45,703 nucleotides of DNA, taken from positions 1 to 45,703 of the forward strand of contig DDNL01000076.1 of the NCBI GenBank assembly GCA_002341165.1. The letters are read 5' to 3'. Numbering within the stretch: position 1 is the first letter of the stretch; every line of letters starts with the position of its first letter. Below the pieces are notes generated by a model. The model was not told the DNA's origin and did not search any database. It saw nothing but the letters and a program-made list of their open reading frames with translations. The stretch is from Shewanellaceae bacterium UBA2521 (GTDB lineage: Bacteria; Pseudomonadota; Gammaproteobacteria; Enterobacterales; Shewanellaceae). Below, piece by piece: positions 1-8,688 of the stretch. The position numbers and the translations under genes were made by a program.

Positions 1-24
1 GTTCAAATCCCTATCTCTCCGCCA
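1..24 (+). tRNA. tRNA 3' end, probably tRNA-Ser (partial)
   Basis: The window opens inside a tRNA. Bases 2-8 read as a T loop (TTCAAAT), 9-13 as the 3' side of the T stem, 14-20 (TCTCTCC) as the 3' acceptor strand, G21 as discriminator and 22-24 as an encoded CCA. The acceptor TCTCTCC with G discriminator matches gammaproteobacterial serine tRNAs such as E. coli tRNA-Ser(CGA). The anticodon lies outside the window, so Ser is an inference. Confidence 0.8.
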
Positions 25-148
25 AACCTACCTTCTATACAGTGACACAAACACATATCTGAAAGAATAATCAAAACAAATGATAAGGCATATTTCTATC
101 GATGTACGTCTAATTTAAGTCATTAAAGTCTAATAGCGTCTACACTAA

Positions 149-158
149 TAGTTACAAC
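149..158 (-). promoter_or_regulatory. Ter-like core sequence (possible Tus site)
   Basis: On the minus strand these bases read GTTGTAACTA, identical to the conserved core of E. coli Ter sites. The flanks fit less well: the bases before and after the core differ from the E. coli consensus at several positions. A Tus protein is encoded 6.5 kb away, which is why this is worth listing. It is the only perfect copy of the core I found in the window. A single 10-mer match is weak evidence. Confidence 0.25.
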
Positions 159-184
159 TTCACTACCTTATATTTCAATCACAG

Positions 185-1468
185 ATGAAATATGTACGTG
201 TTTTACCTGTATTGATATTGATACATATATGCTCTTTCCCTGCTTTAAGCAAAACGTTCGATGCGCGTTCTAATGCTATGGGAGGGATAGGGGTCGCAAA
301 TGCTCCTTTAAGAACAGCTGTATTCCATAACCCTTCTCTTATGTCACTTGGTTATACTCAAAACAAAAAAGGTGAAGGTGAAAGCGAGATGCAGTTTTTA
401 TGTATCGATGCAGAAATACACAATATCAAAGAAATCATTAACCGAGCCAATGATTTTGCTCGAAACTTGAACGCTTTTAATAACCTTACAAGCTTAAGCC
501 TTATCAATGCAATAAACAGCCCTGTGTTAGGTAATGTATTTGATTCGCTCGAGCAAATGGCAAAAGTCAAATTATCTCGATTTGAGCTAGGAGCCACAAC
601 CTCTTTTGCAGAGCAGACAAGTGTTGCTTCTTATGCTTTAAGTGTTCAGCGTATTTATGAATTTTTACTTATACCTAGCATAGATAAAAATGAACTCAAC
701 GTCACAGCACTCGCCCAGATTGTAACAAACCCCAGTCATCCAAACCTCAATTCAAATATTTTCTTACTGTACAAAGTACAAACTGATTACACCATTGCAT
801 TTGCCAATACTCTAAAGTGGATATCTGACAACCTTCACTTTGGTATAAATCTGAAATATCAAACTATACAATTAGGTAGCTTTTTTCCTGAACTAAATAG
901 TCCAACAGGTAACCAAGACGTATTCACCAGTAATCCTATAGAGTTCTACAACGATCGCATTGATGATGCTGATTCATATAACAATATCAATGCAGATTTA
1001 GGCTTTGTATTCAAAGCACATCGCCTATTTTTTATAGGGCTTACAATAAAAGATTTAATCCCTCAAACTCACAAGCTCACTCCAAGAAATGGGCTTGAGC
1101 TAGACTATGAGGTCAATACCGTTCCTATATTTGGCATGAGTTATATACACCCTATATTAAGTTTAAATGCACAGGTTGACGTTTACCCTAGACGTCATTA
1201 TGAAAACATTACCGGTACTGTAGGTGAAATCAAAGACGACTCTGATGATGAACAGTTCTTGAGGCTAGGACTTGAAACAAACTACGAAGACACTTTCTTC
1301 TTTCGCGCAGGGTATCGTATCAATTTCAACGCGGTTGAAGATGAAAAATCTTCTTTCTCAGCAGGCTTTGGTTTCCAACCCTTTTCTTTCTTCAACTTTG
1401 ATATTGCAATAAGACTACGTAACCACTACAACTTTGGCGTTACATTTGAAACAGGTTTTTCATTTTAA
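185..1468 (+). CDS. TraF-family outer-membrane protein (PF13729-like)
   Basis: A 427-aa exported protein that I assign to the family annotated as conjugal transfer protein TraF, which is found in many gammaproteobacterial chromosomes without conjugation genes. It has an N-terminal signal peptide (hydrophobic residues 6-22). The family signature FDARSNAMGGIGVA follows near residue 25, then AVFHNPSL, resembling the FadL/PorV-type N-terminal region. The C-terminal half has alternating beta-strand character and ends in Phe (ETGFSF), typical of an outer-membrane barrel. No conjugation genes lie nearby, so the TraF name should not be read as function; the role is unknown. The start at 185 has no clear ribosome-binding site but gives a complete signal peptide. 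Confidence 0.75.
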   Translation: MKYVRVLPVLILIHICSFPALSKTFDARSNAMGGIGVANAPLRTAVFHNPSLMSLGYTQNKKGEGESEMQFLCIDAEIHNIKEIINRANDFARNLNAFNNLTSLSLINAINSPVLGNVFDSLEQMAKVKLSRFELGATTSFAEQTSVASYALSVQRIYEFLLIPSIDKNELNVTALAQIVTNPSHPNLNSNIFLLYKVQTDYTIAFANTLKWISDNLHFGINLKYQTIQLGSFFPELNSPTGNQDVFTSNPIEFYNDRIDDADSYNNINADLGFVFKAHRLFFIGLTIKDLIPQTHKLTPRNGLELDYEVNTVPIFGMSYIHPILSLNAQVDVYPRRHYENITGTVGEIKDDSDDEQFLRLGLETNYEDTFFFRAGYRINFNAVEDEKSSFSAGFGFQPFSFFNFDIAIRLRNHYNFGVTFETGFSF

Positions 1469-1505
1469 TATAGAACCTTAACCTACAACCAAAAAAGGCT
1501 CTATA
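1469..1505. terminator. Weak inverted repeat between convergent genes
   Basis: TATAGAACC (1469-1477) can pair with GGCTCTATA (1497-1505), 8 of 9 positions, across an 19-nt A-rich loop. It sits exactly between the stop of the TraF-family gene and the stop of convergent fadH. There is no clean T tract on either strand, so termination is only plausible. Confidence 0.3.
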
Positions 1506-1512
1506 TTCTTAT

Positions 1513-3546
1513 CTAAATCGATGCTGCTAGCTCGGCACCCTGACGTATCGCACGCTCTGCATCAAGCTCTAAGGCAAGTTCTACACCACCTATGAAATGA
1601 AGAGGTATATCGACCTCATCAAGCCACTTTAAAGCATGTCGATTCGATACTTGACCAGCGCAAACAATGACGGTATCTACAGCAAGTACTTCAACTTGAC
1701 CATTTTTCTCGATATGTAACCCCTGCTCATCAAATTTAAGGTAGTGAACACCTTGATGCGTGATCACTTGATGATGTTTTAAATGAGCTCGATGAATCCA
1801 GCCCGTCGTTTTACCTAAAAACTGACCTATCTTTGATGTTTTGCGCTGTAAAAGGTGCACTTCTCTTACTTGAGATGAAGAGATAGACTCCGGTGTACAA
1901 AGCCCTCCTGGCTGACGATAATTTTTATCAATGCCCCACCAAGCGAGCCAACGCTCTAAATCGAGTGTGAGAGATTCTTGAGACTCAAAAATAAATTGAG
2001 CCATATCTATGCCAATACCTCCAGCGCCGATAATAGCCACCCGTTCACCTATTTCAGCACCCATGAGTGCTTCTTGATAAGATAAAACATGGGGTGATTC
2101 AAACCCTTCCAGATCTAGCTTACGGGGTATAACACCTGATGCAACCACAACCTCATCAAATTGTTCTTGCGCCAAAACCTCTTGTGTAAAGGCTTGATTC
2201 AGCCTCAAATCTATCTGATGTAATTTAAATTGCTGTGCAAAATACCTTAAGGTCTCTTTAAACTCTTCTTTCCCAGGAATACGACTTGCTAAATTGAATT
2301 GACCTCCCATCTGAGGCGATTTCTCAAACACAGTAATATGATGCCCTCGACATGCCGCATAAACAGAAAAAGCCATACCGGCAGGCCCTGCACCCACCAC
2401 AGCTATGTTTTTAGCTTCAGAGACCTGCGGAAAATTCAGTTCTGTTTCGTAACAAGCGCGAGGATTCACCAAGCAGCTTGCTCTTTCCATTTTAAATGTA
2501 TGGTCAAGACAAGCTTGATTGCAGGCAATGCAAGTATTAATTAAGTCTGAACGCTGTTGCTGTGCTTTTTTAACCCATTGCTCATCAGCTAAAAAAGGAC
2601 GCGCCATCGAGATCATATCGGCTTGTCCCTCAGCTAAAACGTGCTCTGCAACTTCTGGCATATTGATACGATTGCTTGTAATCAGAGGTATATCCACTTC
2701 TTGTTTTAACTTTTGAGTAACCCAAGTAAACGCGGCTCTAGGCACACTGGTCGCTATAGTAGGAATACGCGCTTCATGCCAACCTATACCTGTATTGATC
2801 AAAGTCACGCCAGCATCTTTCAAAGCTTTAGCCAAATCCACGACCTCTTTCCAAGAGGAACCTTTTTCAACCAAATCCAGCATAGATAGACGAAAAATAA
2901 TAATAAAGTCTGTTCCAACTCGCTTTCGGATCCCTTTAACTATCTCAAGAGCAAACTGAATTCTGCGCTCGAAGCTACCTCCCCATGCATCCTGACGCTG
3001 ATTCGTTTTCTGACATAAGAACTGATTAATGAGATAACCTTCAGAGCCCATCACTTCAACACCATCATAGCCCGACAAAGCTGCTAACTCAGCGCAACGC
3101 ACAAAGTCTTGAATGGTTTTCTTTACTTGCCAGCCAAACATTTTGAAAGGCTTAAAAGGTGAAATAATGGCTTGAATACGACTCGGTGCTCCAGATAAAG
3201 GGTGGTAGCTATATCGGCCTGCATGCAAGATTTGTAGACATATTTTGCCACCAGCTTGGTGCACCGCTTCAGTCACTATGCGATGTTTTTTTATCTGCCA
3301 AGAAAAACTAAGCTGCGCCGTATGAAAAGCAAGACGCCCTTGAAAATTAGGAGAAATGCCTCCTGTCACGATCAAAGCTACATCCGCTTGTGCCCTTTCT
3401 GCATAAAACTGAGCTAACTTCTCAAAGCCTTGTTTTTCTTCTTCAAGTCCTGTGTGCATCGATCCCATGATGACGCGGTTTTTGAGCTGAGTAAAGCCCA
3501 AGTCTAACGGGCTTAATAAGTGCTTAAACGTCATATCCTTATCCAT
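1513..3546 (-). CDS. fadH: 2,4-dienoyl-CoA reductase (NADPH)
   Basis: 677 aa, about the length of E. coli FadH. It reduces 2,4-dienoyl-CoA with NADPH during beta-oxidation of unsaturated fatty acids. The N-terminal half is an Old-Yellow-Enzyme TIM barrel that begins with the FadH signature LKNRVIMGSMHTGLEE and contains GYDGVEVMGSEGYLINQF. A 4Fe-4S cluster site follows as C-x2-C-x3-C-x11-C (CIACNQAC ... SC, near residues 340-360). The C-terminal half has two dinucleotide folds: VVGAGPAGMAF for FAD and IIGAGGIGIDMA for NADPH. An internal Met four codons in is an alternative start. The gene is monocistronic and divergent from sppA. Confidence 0.96.
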   Translation of the reverse strand: MDKDMTFKHLLSPLDLGFTQLKNRVIMGSMHTGLEEEKQGFEKLAQFYAERAQADVALIVTGGISPNFQGRLAFHTAQLSFSWQIKKHRIVTEAVHQAGGKICLQILHAGRYSYHPLSGAPSRIQAIISPFKPFKMFGWQVKKTIQDFVRCAELAALSGYDGVEVMGSEGYLINQFLCQKTNQRQDAWGGSFERRIQFALEIVKGIRKRVGTDFIIIFRLSMLDLVEKGSSWKEVVDLAKALKDAGVTLINTGIGWHEARIPTIATSVPRAAFTWVTQKLKQEVDIPLITSNRINMPEVAEHVLAEGQADMISMARPFLADEQWVKKAQQQRSDLINTCIACNQACLDHTFKMERASCLVNPRACYETELNFPQVSEAKNIAVVGAGPAGMAFSVYAACRGHHITVFEKSPQMGGQFNLASRIPGKEEFKETLRYFAQQFKLHQIDLRLNQAFTQEVLAQEQFDEVVVASGVIPRKLDLEGFESPHVLSYQEALMGAEIGERVAIIGAGGIGIDMAQFIFESQESLTLDLERWLAWWGIDKNYRQPGGLCTPESISSSQVREVHLLQRKTSKIGQFLGKTTGWIHRAHLKHHQVITHQGVHYLKFDEQGLHIEKNGQVEVLAVDTVIVCAGQVSNRHALKWLDEVDIPLHFIGGVELALELDAERAIRQGAELAASI

Positions 3547-3672
3547 ATCGCATACTTAAAAATTTCAAGCTAACCATTGATTTAAAAAAAACTCAAGATT
3601 TTTTTGTCCTTTTGCCGATAAAACAAGTTACAATCGCTGTTTCATCTTTTATGACTGTAAGCTAGGTTAAGC

Positions 3673-5487
3673 ATGTTAATCAGACTATTGAAGCTGTTTT
3701 GGAAAGGTCTTGATTCATTCAGACGTATCACAATAAATATTATTTTCTTTCTCATTGTCCTTGTTATTCTTTTTGCACCGACTCAAGAGAGCTTTATTAA
3801 TATTCCCGAGAAGGCAGCGCTCGTTTTAAATCTCAGGGGCAATATCGTTGAACAAAAAGAGTTCCAAGATCCACTTGCTATGATGAGCATGAGTGAGCAA
3901 GCCGATTCTATGCAAGAGGAAGTACTCTTAAGCGACATCATCTTTACTATTGAAAAAGCAACCACTGACGACAACATTTCGATGATTGTACTCAGATTAG
4001 AAAAACTCTATAGTGGCTCGATATCTAAAGTCGCTGCGATTGGTAAAGCATTACAGAAATTTAAAGCTGCGGGCAAATCAGTTGTTGCTTTTGGAGAAAG
4101 TTATTCACAAACACAGTATCAACTTGCAAGCTACGCCAATGAGATCTACCTTGATCCTATGGGCTATGTCAAACTAGACGGCTACTCCAACTACCATCTT
4201 TATTACAAAAACGCACTCGATAAGCTTAAAGTCAATCGACATATTTTTAGAGTCGGTCAATTTAAATCTGCTGTAGAACCTTATATCCGTGATGACATGT
4301 CCGAGGAAGCCAAACGATCAAGCTTAATCTGGCTCAAGCAACTGTGGAATCACTACCTCGCCCAAATCAGCGGAAACCGCAAAATTCAGCAGACATCTCT
4401 ACCTCTCACCAGTGCCGAATTAGTTGATGCTGTAAAACAAGTAAAAGGCGACGCGGCTGCTTTGGCGAAAAAATTAAAACTGGTTGATAAGCTCATCGAT
4501 GAGCAAGAGTTTACTCAAATGATCAATGAGCGGGTGGGAGAAAATGACTATCACAGCTTCAGTCATATTCACTTTTATGATTATATGCACCACCTTCAAG
4601 AAAAGCCTTACTCACAGGAAGGTAATATTGGCCTGATCATTGCCCAAGGTGTGATCTATGATGGTCATCAACCACCTGGCGCTATTGGCGGTGATACTAT
4701 GGTTGAGTTGCTCCAACAAGTACATTTTGACCCAACGATTAAAGCTGTTGTCATCCGTATAGATAGTCCTGGTGGCAGTGCTTATGCTTCTGAAAAAATT
4801 CGTAGAGAAATTGCATCGCTCAAAGAATCAGGTAAGCCTGTGGTCATCAGCATGAGTTCGGTTGCTGCATCAGGTGGATATTGGATTGCAATGGATGCAG
4901 ATTATATCTATGCAACACCTACAACACTGACAGGATCTATTGGTGTCTTTAGTGTCATCCCTACATTTGAAGATAGCCTGCAATCTATAGGCGTCACCAA
5001 TGATGGTGTCAGTACAACCGACTGGGCAAGTATCGATTTAACGAGACCTTTAAGCCAAGCTGTCAAGCAAGTCCTACAATTAAGTGTCAATCACACTTAT
5101 AACGACTTTATTGAACGCATCTCTCAAGCGCGAAGTATGGAGATTAAAAAAGTCAATGAAGTGGCTCAAGGACGTGTTTGGGATGGCGAAACAGCACATC
5201 GACTAGGATTAGTTGATGCATTAGGTGATTTAGACGCGGCAATCATAAAAGCCGCAAATCTAGCAGGTGTTGAAGCGCATCGTACACAACTGATAGAGCA
5301 AGAGCTTTCTCCAGAAGAAGAGCTCATGCAGCTTTTATTTGAAGAAGCATCAGGATTTTTAACTCAATCTCCATCTCTCAGTCAACTTCTTCAAGCACAG
5401 CTCGCGCAGCATATAGATACATTCACACCTCTGCTTGAGCTCAATGATCCCAAGCATTTATATTTATTATGTGAAAGCTGTCCATAA
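3673..5487 (+). CDS. sppA: Signal peptide peptidase SppA, 67K type
   Basis: 604 aa, the long tandem-domain form of SppA (E. coli 618 aa). It is a Ser/Lys protease of the inner membrane that degrades cleaved signal peptides. An N-terminal membrane anchor covers roughly residues 19-36. The general-base Lys lies in the N-terminal repeat in FKSAVEPYIRDDMS. The nucleophile Ser lies in the C-terminal repeat in VAASGGYWIAMDADYI, followed by TLTGSIGVF. Both catalytic motifs are intact. Downstream comes ansA, the same order as in E. coli (sppA-ansA), separated by a hairpin at 5498-5518. Confidence 0.96.
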   Translation: MLIRLLKLFWKGLDSFRRITINIIFFLIVLVILFAPTQESFINIPEKAALVLNLRGNIVEQKEFQDPLAMMSMSEQADSMQEEVLLSDIIFTIEKATTDDNISMIVLRLEKLYSGSISKVAAIGKALQKFKAAGKSVVAFGESYSQTQYQLASYANEIYLDPMGYVKLDGYSNYHLYYKNALDKLKVNRHIFRVGQFKSAVEPYIRDDMSEEAKRSSLIWLKQLWNHYLAQISGNRKIQQTSLPLTSAELVDAVKQVKGDAAALAKKLKLVDKLIDEQEFTQMINERVGENDYHSFSHIHFYDYMHHLQEKPYSQEGNIGLIIAQGVIYDGHQPPGAIGGDTMVELLQQVHFDPTIKAVVIRIDSPGGSAYASEKIRREIASLKESGKPVVISMSSVAASGGYWIAMDADYIYATPTTLTGSIGVFSVIPTFEDSLQSIGVTNDGVSTTDWASIDLTRPLSQAVKQVLQLSVNHTYNDFIERISQARSMEIKKVNEVAQGRVWDGETAHRLGLVDALGDLDAAIIKAANLAGVEAHRTQLIEQELSPEEELMQLLFEEASGFLTQSPSLSQLLQAQLAQHIDTFTPLLELNDPKHLYLLCESCP

Positions 5488-5497
5488 CGACAATACA

Positions 5498-5518
5498 GGG
5501 CTTAGTACAACTAAGCCC
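5498..5518 (+). terminator. Hairpin between sppA and ansA
   Basis: GGGCTTAG (5498-5505), a 5-nt loop, then CTAAGCCC (5511-5518) form a perfect 8-bp stem 10 nt after the sppA stop. No U-run follows, so it may attenuate or stabilise the message rather than end it. Confidence 0.5.
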
Positions 5519-5563
5519 AACTTAAATATCTCTTATTATTATGATCAGACATCGCAATACACA

Positions 5564-6577
5564 ATGAAAAAAAAACCACACATTTATATTATTTACACTG
5601 GCGGCACAATAGGAATGAAAAAAACGCCACAAGGATATGAACCCGAAAGTGGGTTCTTAGGTGCTTTCATTCAAAATTTACCTGAGTTTTTTCATGAAGA
5701 TATGCCTCATTTCACCCTATTTGAGCACAATCCTCTCATCGACTCATCTAATATGTCTCCTTACCAATGGCATGATATTGCATATATCATTCAAAACAAT
5801 TACAAGAAGTACGATGGTTTTGTGGTACTACATGGTACAGATACCATGGCTTATACAGCCTCTGCGCTTTCTTTTATGTTAGAGAACCTCAGCAAGCCTG
5901 TAATTGTAACCGGCTCACAAATTCCTCTTTCACAACTCCGTTCAGACGGACAACAAAATTTGCTGAATTCATTGTATGTTGCAGCGCACTATCCAATTCA
6001 TGAAGTATGCCTCTTTTTCAATAACAAGCTCTTTCGAGGCAATCGTACAACTAAGGTCTGTGCTGACAGCTTTAATGCTTTTAGCTCGCCTAACTACCCC
6101 GCTCTTCTTGAAAGTGGTATTCAAATCAAAGTGCATACAGGCATCGTCTCAGCTCCTCTTCAAAAAAAGCTTAAAGTGCAACCTATACAAACACAGTCTA
6201 TCAGTATGTTAAACCTCTATCCGGGCATTCAACCTGAATTGCTTGAACATGTACTCAACCAACCTATTCAAGCGCTGATTTTGCTCACTTTTGGCGCGGG
6301 CAATGCACCGCAAGATCCGCAAATGCTTGAACAGTTCAAGAAAGCAACGGATCGAGGTATGATCATTGTCAACTTATCACAATGTATGCAAGGCTCAGTG
6401 AATATGAACAGTTATGCCACAGGCCAAACACTACAAAAAGCAGGCATGATTTCAGGCTTTGATATGACCAAAGAAGCCGCACTCACTAAATTACATTATT
6501 TACTCTCTAAAGAGCTATCTCATAAAGAAGTCAGGCGTATGTTTTGCCTTCCGATGAAAGGTGAAATGACGCTATAA
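5564..6577 (+). CDS. ansA: Type I (cytoplasmic) L-asparaginase
   Basis: 337 aa from the ATG at 5564, matching E. coli AnsA (338 aa). It hydrolyses asparagine to aspartate and ammonia in the cytoplasm. The first catalytic Thr is in YTGGTIGM right after the start. The second catalytic region is VVLHGTDTMAYTASALSFML, followed by VTGSQIPL. There is no signal peptide, consistent with type I. A longer in-frame reading extends upstream into sppA, but homology begins at MKKKPHIYIIYTGGT, so I chose this start although the ribosome-binding site is weak. It follows sppA as in E. coli. Confidence 0.95.
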   Translation: MKKKPHIYIIYTGGTIGMKKTPQGYEPESGFLGAFIQNLPEFFHEDMPHFTLFEHNPLIDSSNMSPYQWHDIAYIIQNNYKKYDGFVVLHGTDTMAYTASALSFMLENLSKPVIVTGSQIPLSQLRSDGQQNLLNSLYVAAHYPIHEVCLFFNNKLFRGNRTTKVCADSFNAFSSPNYPALLESGIQIKVHTGIVSAPLQKKLKVQPIQTQSISMLNLYPGIQPELLEHVLNQPIQALILLTFGAGNAPQDPQMLEQFKKATDRGMIIVNLSQCMQGSVNMNSYATGQTLQKAGMISGFDMTKEAALTKLHYLLSKELSHKEVRRMFCLPMKGEMTL

Positions 6578-6589
6578 CCAAGTACAGCC

Positions 6590-6617
6590 GAGTGCTCTCC
6601 AACACAGACGAGCACTC
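6590..6617. terminator. Inverted repeat between convergent ansA and tus
   Basis: GAGTGCTC (6590-6597) and GAGCACTC (6610-6617) form a perfect 8-bp stem, extendable outward by GC pairs past a mismatch. It lies in the 50-bp gap between the ansA and tus stops. Neither strand has a T tract immediately after it. It could act as a bidirectional, Rho-assisted terminator or processing hairpin. Confidence 0.45.
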
Positions 6618-6627
6618 AGCGTCCTGC

Positions 6628-7491
6628 TTATAATTTTAAATAAACATGAATTCTTGGAATAATCGGTTGCCATGCATGTGATGCACGGAATTGTGTTGAA
6701 ACCAGCTCAGGGTTATAGTCTTTTAGATCGGAAACAACGGGCTGCTTCGCATCATGTATCACTAAAATAGGGTTCGTACAAATAAATTGAAGCTGCTTTT
6801 TATTAATATTGGCAATAGGCTGCATAGGTAAGCTGCGATGCACCCTCAACGGCGCACATTCCGAGAGCTCACCGACCCTCTTTATTTCTTGAGCAACTTT
6901 CATTGCGCCTTCATAATGCTGTGTAAGTTGAAGCTGCTCATGTTGTTCATACAATCTTTTTAAAAGTTGGTTGCGCGTAATCTTAGTGATAGATTTTTTA
7001 TTCGCCCAATTAAAATGGATCACATCAGGATTCACTAAAAGACGCAATTGGCGATACACATTAAGAGTAATGATCATAGGAAAAGGATCATGCAACAGCT
7101 TATAACGCTTATTAGAATCTTTTTCTTGCAATAAAGTTTCTTTGATCTGCTCTTTCAGCTGATTGATCAAGTCCACTTGTTCTATGATCTGTTGTTTTTG
7201 CTCAGTTTGAAAACAGAGCACACCTGGTGTTCTGACAGCAAACTTCGTTGAATGATTGGCCTTAGCATACAAGTTAGTTAAAGCATACAGTCCTTGTTCT
7301 ACAGCGGCTACACCCTCATGTGCAGTGACTGATATAACACGCGTGTGCTCAACTTGTGTGTCAGGCTCTATATCGGGTAATTGATAAATAGCCGCATGCG
7401 TTTTTTTGCTTGCTTGAAGTAACAACAAAAGTTGTTTTTGAGTATATTCCAGCCGATGAATTTGCGCTTGAACTTGCAACCCTATCTGCAT
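6628..7491 (-). CDS. tus: Replication terminus site-binding protein Tus
   Basis: 287 aa, recognised as Tus (PF05472) by motifs shared with the E. coli protein: AVRTPGVLCFQ, the segment ending ITLNVYRQLR, FNWANKKSITKITRNQLL, QPIANINKKQLQ, and the C-terminal end QPIIPRIHVYL. Tus binds Ter sites asymmetrically and stops the replicative helicase from one side, forming a fork trap. The start at 7491 has a good ribosome-binding site (AGGA, 7-nt spacing). In E. coli, tus is next to TerB, which autoregulates it. Here I see no Ter sequence in the 177-bp upstream region, only a large AT palindrome. Tus is well known from enterobacteria and some plasmids; in this background it is notable. No plasmid genes lie around it. 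Confidence 0.93.
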   Translation of the reverse strand: MQIGLQVQAQIHRLEYTQKQLLLLLQASKKTHAAIYQLPDIEPDTQVEHTRVISVTAHEGVAAVEQGLYALTNLYAKANHSTKFAVRTPGVLCFQTEQKQQIIEQVDLINQLKEQIKETLLQEKDSNKRYKLLHDPFPMIITLNVYRQLRLLVNPDVIHFNWANKKSITKITRNQLLKRLYEQHEQLQLTQHYEGAMKVAQEIKRVGELSECAPLRVHRSLPMQPIANINKKQLQFICTNPILVIHDAKQPVVSDLKDYNPELVSTQFRASHAWQPIIPRIHVYLKL

Positions 7492-7527
7492 AACACATCC
7501 TGAAAAAAAATGATTATTGCATATTAA

Positions 7528-7576
7528 ATTAATTGATTTTGTTTTTTTTATCTACAAAAAAATAAAATCAATTAAT
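7528..7576. repeat. 49-nt AT-rich near-perfect palindrome upstream of tus
   Basis: The outer arms ATTAATTGATTTT (7528-7540) and AAAATCAATTAAT (7564-7576) are perfect 13-bp inverted copies. Inside them a T8 run (7542-7549) faces an A7 run (7556-7562), with one G-T position between, leaving a 7-nt loop. In total 20 Watson-Crick pairs plus one G-T. It lies in the divergent promoter region between tus (minus) and the hydrolase gene (plus). A TATAAT hexamer at 7617-7622 could be the -10 of the hydrolase gene, but no good -35 accompanies it. Confidence 0.85.
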
Positions 7577-7668
7577 CTACTGATCACATAACGATCGCTT
7601 TAAAAGCAAAAACTAGTATAATAGAAACACACCCAACTCTTATGTAAAATAATTAACGTATTTTTACT

Positions 7669-8688
7669 ATGATGAATATTCCTAAAAAGATTTACGTATT
7701 GTGTGGTTTTATTCTTTTCTGTGTTGCATGCAGTATGGCGCAAAAAAGAATACAAAAAAGTGATCATTTTGATGGTCATGTGTATTTCAACCCTTTCCCT
7801 GATTACAAGAAAAAAGGATTTTCTGACTTTATCTCTTGGCGTATGAATAGCGTTTCACCTGTGTGGGAAGAACGAGAAATTAAACCTATCACACACTTAC
7901 CTTCTCAAAGCATAGAGGGCAGTGTGACCTTTATTAATCATGCAACAACCGCCATTCAACTCGATGGTACAGTTGTTTTAACCGATCCTATCTGGGCTGA
8001 ACGCGCAAGTCCTGTTTCTTTTGCTGGTCCAAAAAGATACCATGCGCCTGCATTAAGTTTAAAACAACTTGGCTGGGTTGATATTGTGGTGATCTCTCAT
8101 AGCCATTACGACCATCTCTGCTTAGAAACTCTTATCGAACTAGAAAAACTCTATAGTCCTCTTTTTATAGCCCCTCTTGGCTTAGAAGACTTACTCAGCA
8201 GCCATGATCTTGTGCATATAAAAACTTTAGATTGGTGGGAATCCATCAACCATAAAAACCTGAACATTACACTCGCACCTGCACAACATTGGTCAAAACG
8301 TACTTTATTTAACGACAATCATACGCTCTGGGGTAGCTATTATATTCAATCTAAAAAGCACCGCGTATACTTCGGTGGCGATACAGGTTATGGACCTCAT
8401 TTTAAACAAATTTATGAACGACTAGGTCCTGCTGATTTAGCTTTACTACCTATTGGAGCTTATAAACCAGAATGGTTTATGAAAGATAATCATATGGGAC
8501 CTAAAGACGTGCCCCTTGTAAAAAAAGAGCTGCATGCCAACTATGTTATGGCAATTCATTTCGGAACGTTTCCTTTGGGAGATGATGGACAAGATGAACC
8601 TGAAGAAGTTTTACTCGAAGAAGCAAAGACGCAAGAAGATCCATCACACTACATTGTGCCTAAAGTGGGTCAAAGCCTGATACTCTAG
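7669..8688 (+). CDS. Exported MBL-fold metallo-hydrolase (UlaG/NAPE-PLD-like)
   Basis: 339 aa. It has the metallo-beta-lactamase zinc motif SHSHYDHL (HxHxDH), a further metal ligand in FGGDTGYGPHF, and a late His in MAIHFGTFPLGDD. The overall pattern, including VTFINHATTAIQLDG, NMGP-like HMGPKDV and WWES, resembles the family annotated as NAPE-hydrolysing phospholipase D-like or UlaG-like proteins. A hydrophobic leader (residues 8-22) ends in FCVAC, which could be an atypical lipobox, so the protein is probably periplasmic or membrane-anchored. Substrate unknown. The gene starts with two adjacent ATGs (7669, 7672). Its stop overlaps by 4 nt the stop of the convergent lipocalin gene. Confidence 0.85.
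   Translation: MMNIPKKIYVLCGFILFCVACSMAQKRIQKSDHFDGHVYFNPFPDYKKKGFSDFISWRMNSVSPVWEEREIKPITHLPSQSIEGSVTFINHATTAIQLDGTVVLTDPIWAERASPVSFAGPKRYHAPALSLKQLGWVDIVVISHSHYDHLCLETLIELEKLYSPLFIAPLGLEDLLSSHDLVHIKTLDWWESINHKNLNITLAPAQHWSKRTLFNDNHTLWGSYYIQSKKHRVYFGGDTGYGPHFKQIYERLGPADLALLPIGAYKPEWFMKDNHMGPKDVPLVKKELHANYVMAIHFGTFPLGDDGQDEPEEVLLEEAKTQEDPSHYIVPKVGQSLIL

Noticed and set aside
185..1468. Conjugation gene from an integrated element, because of the TraF family name
   Set aside because: The family is widespread in chromosomes, and no other transfer, relaxase or integrase gene lies here.
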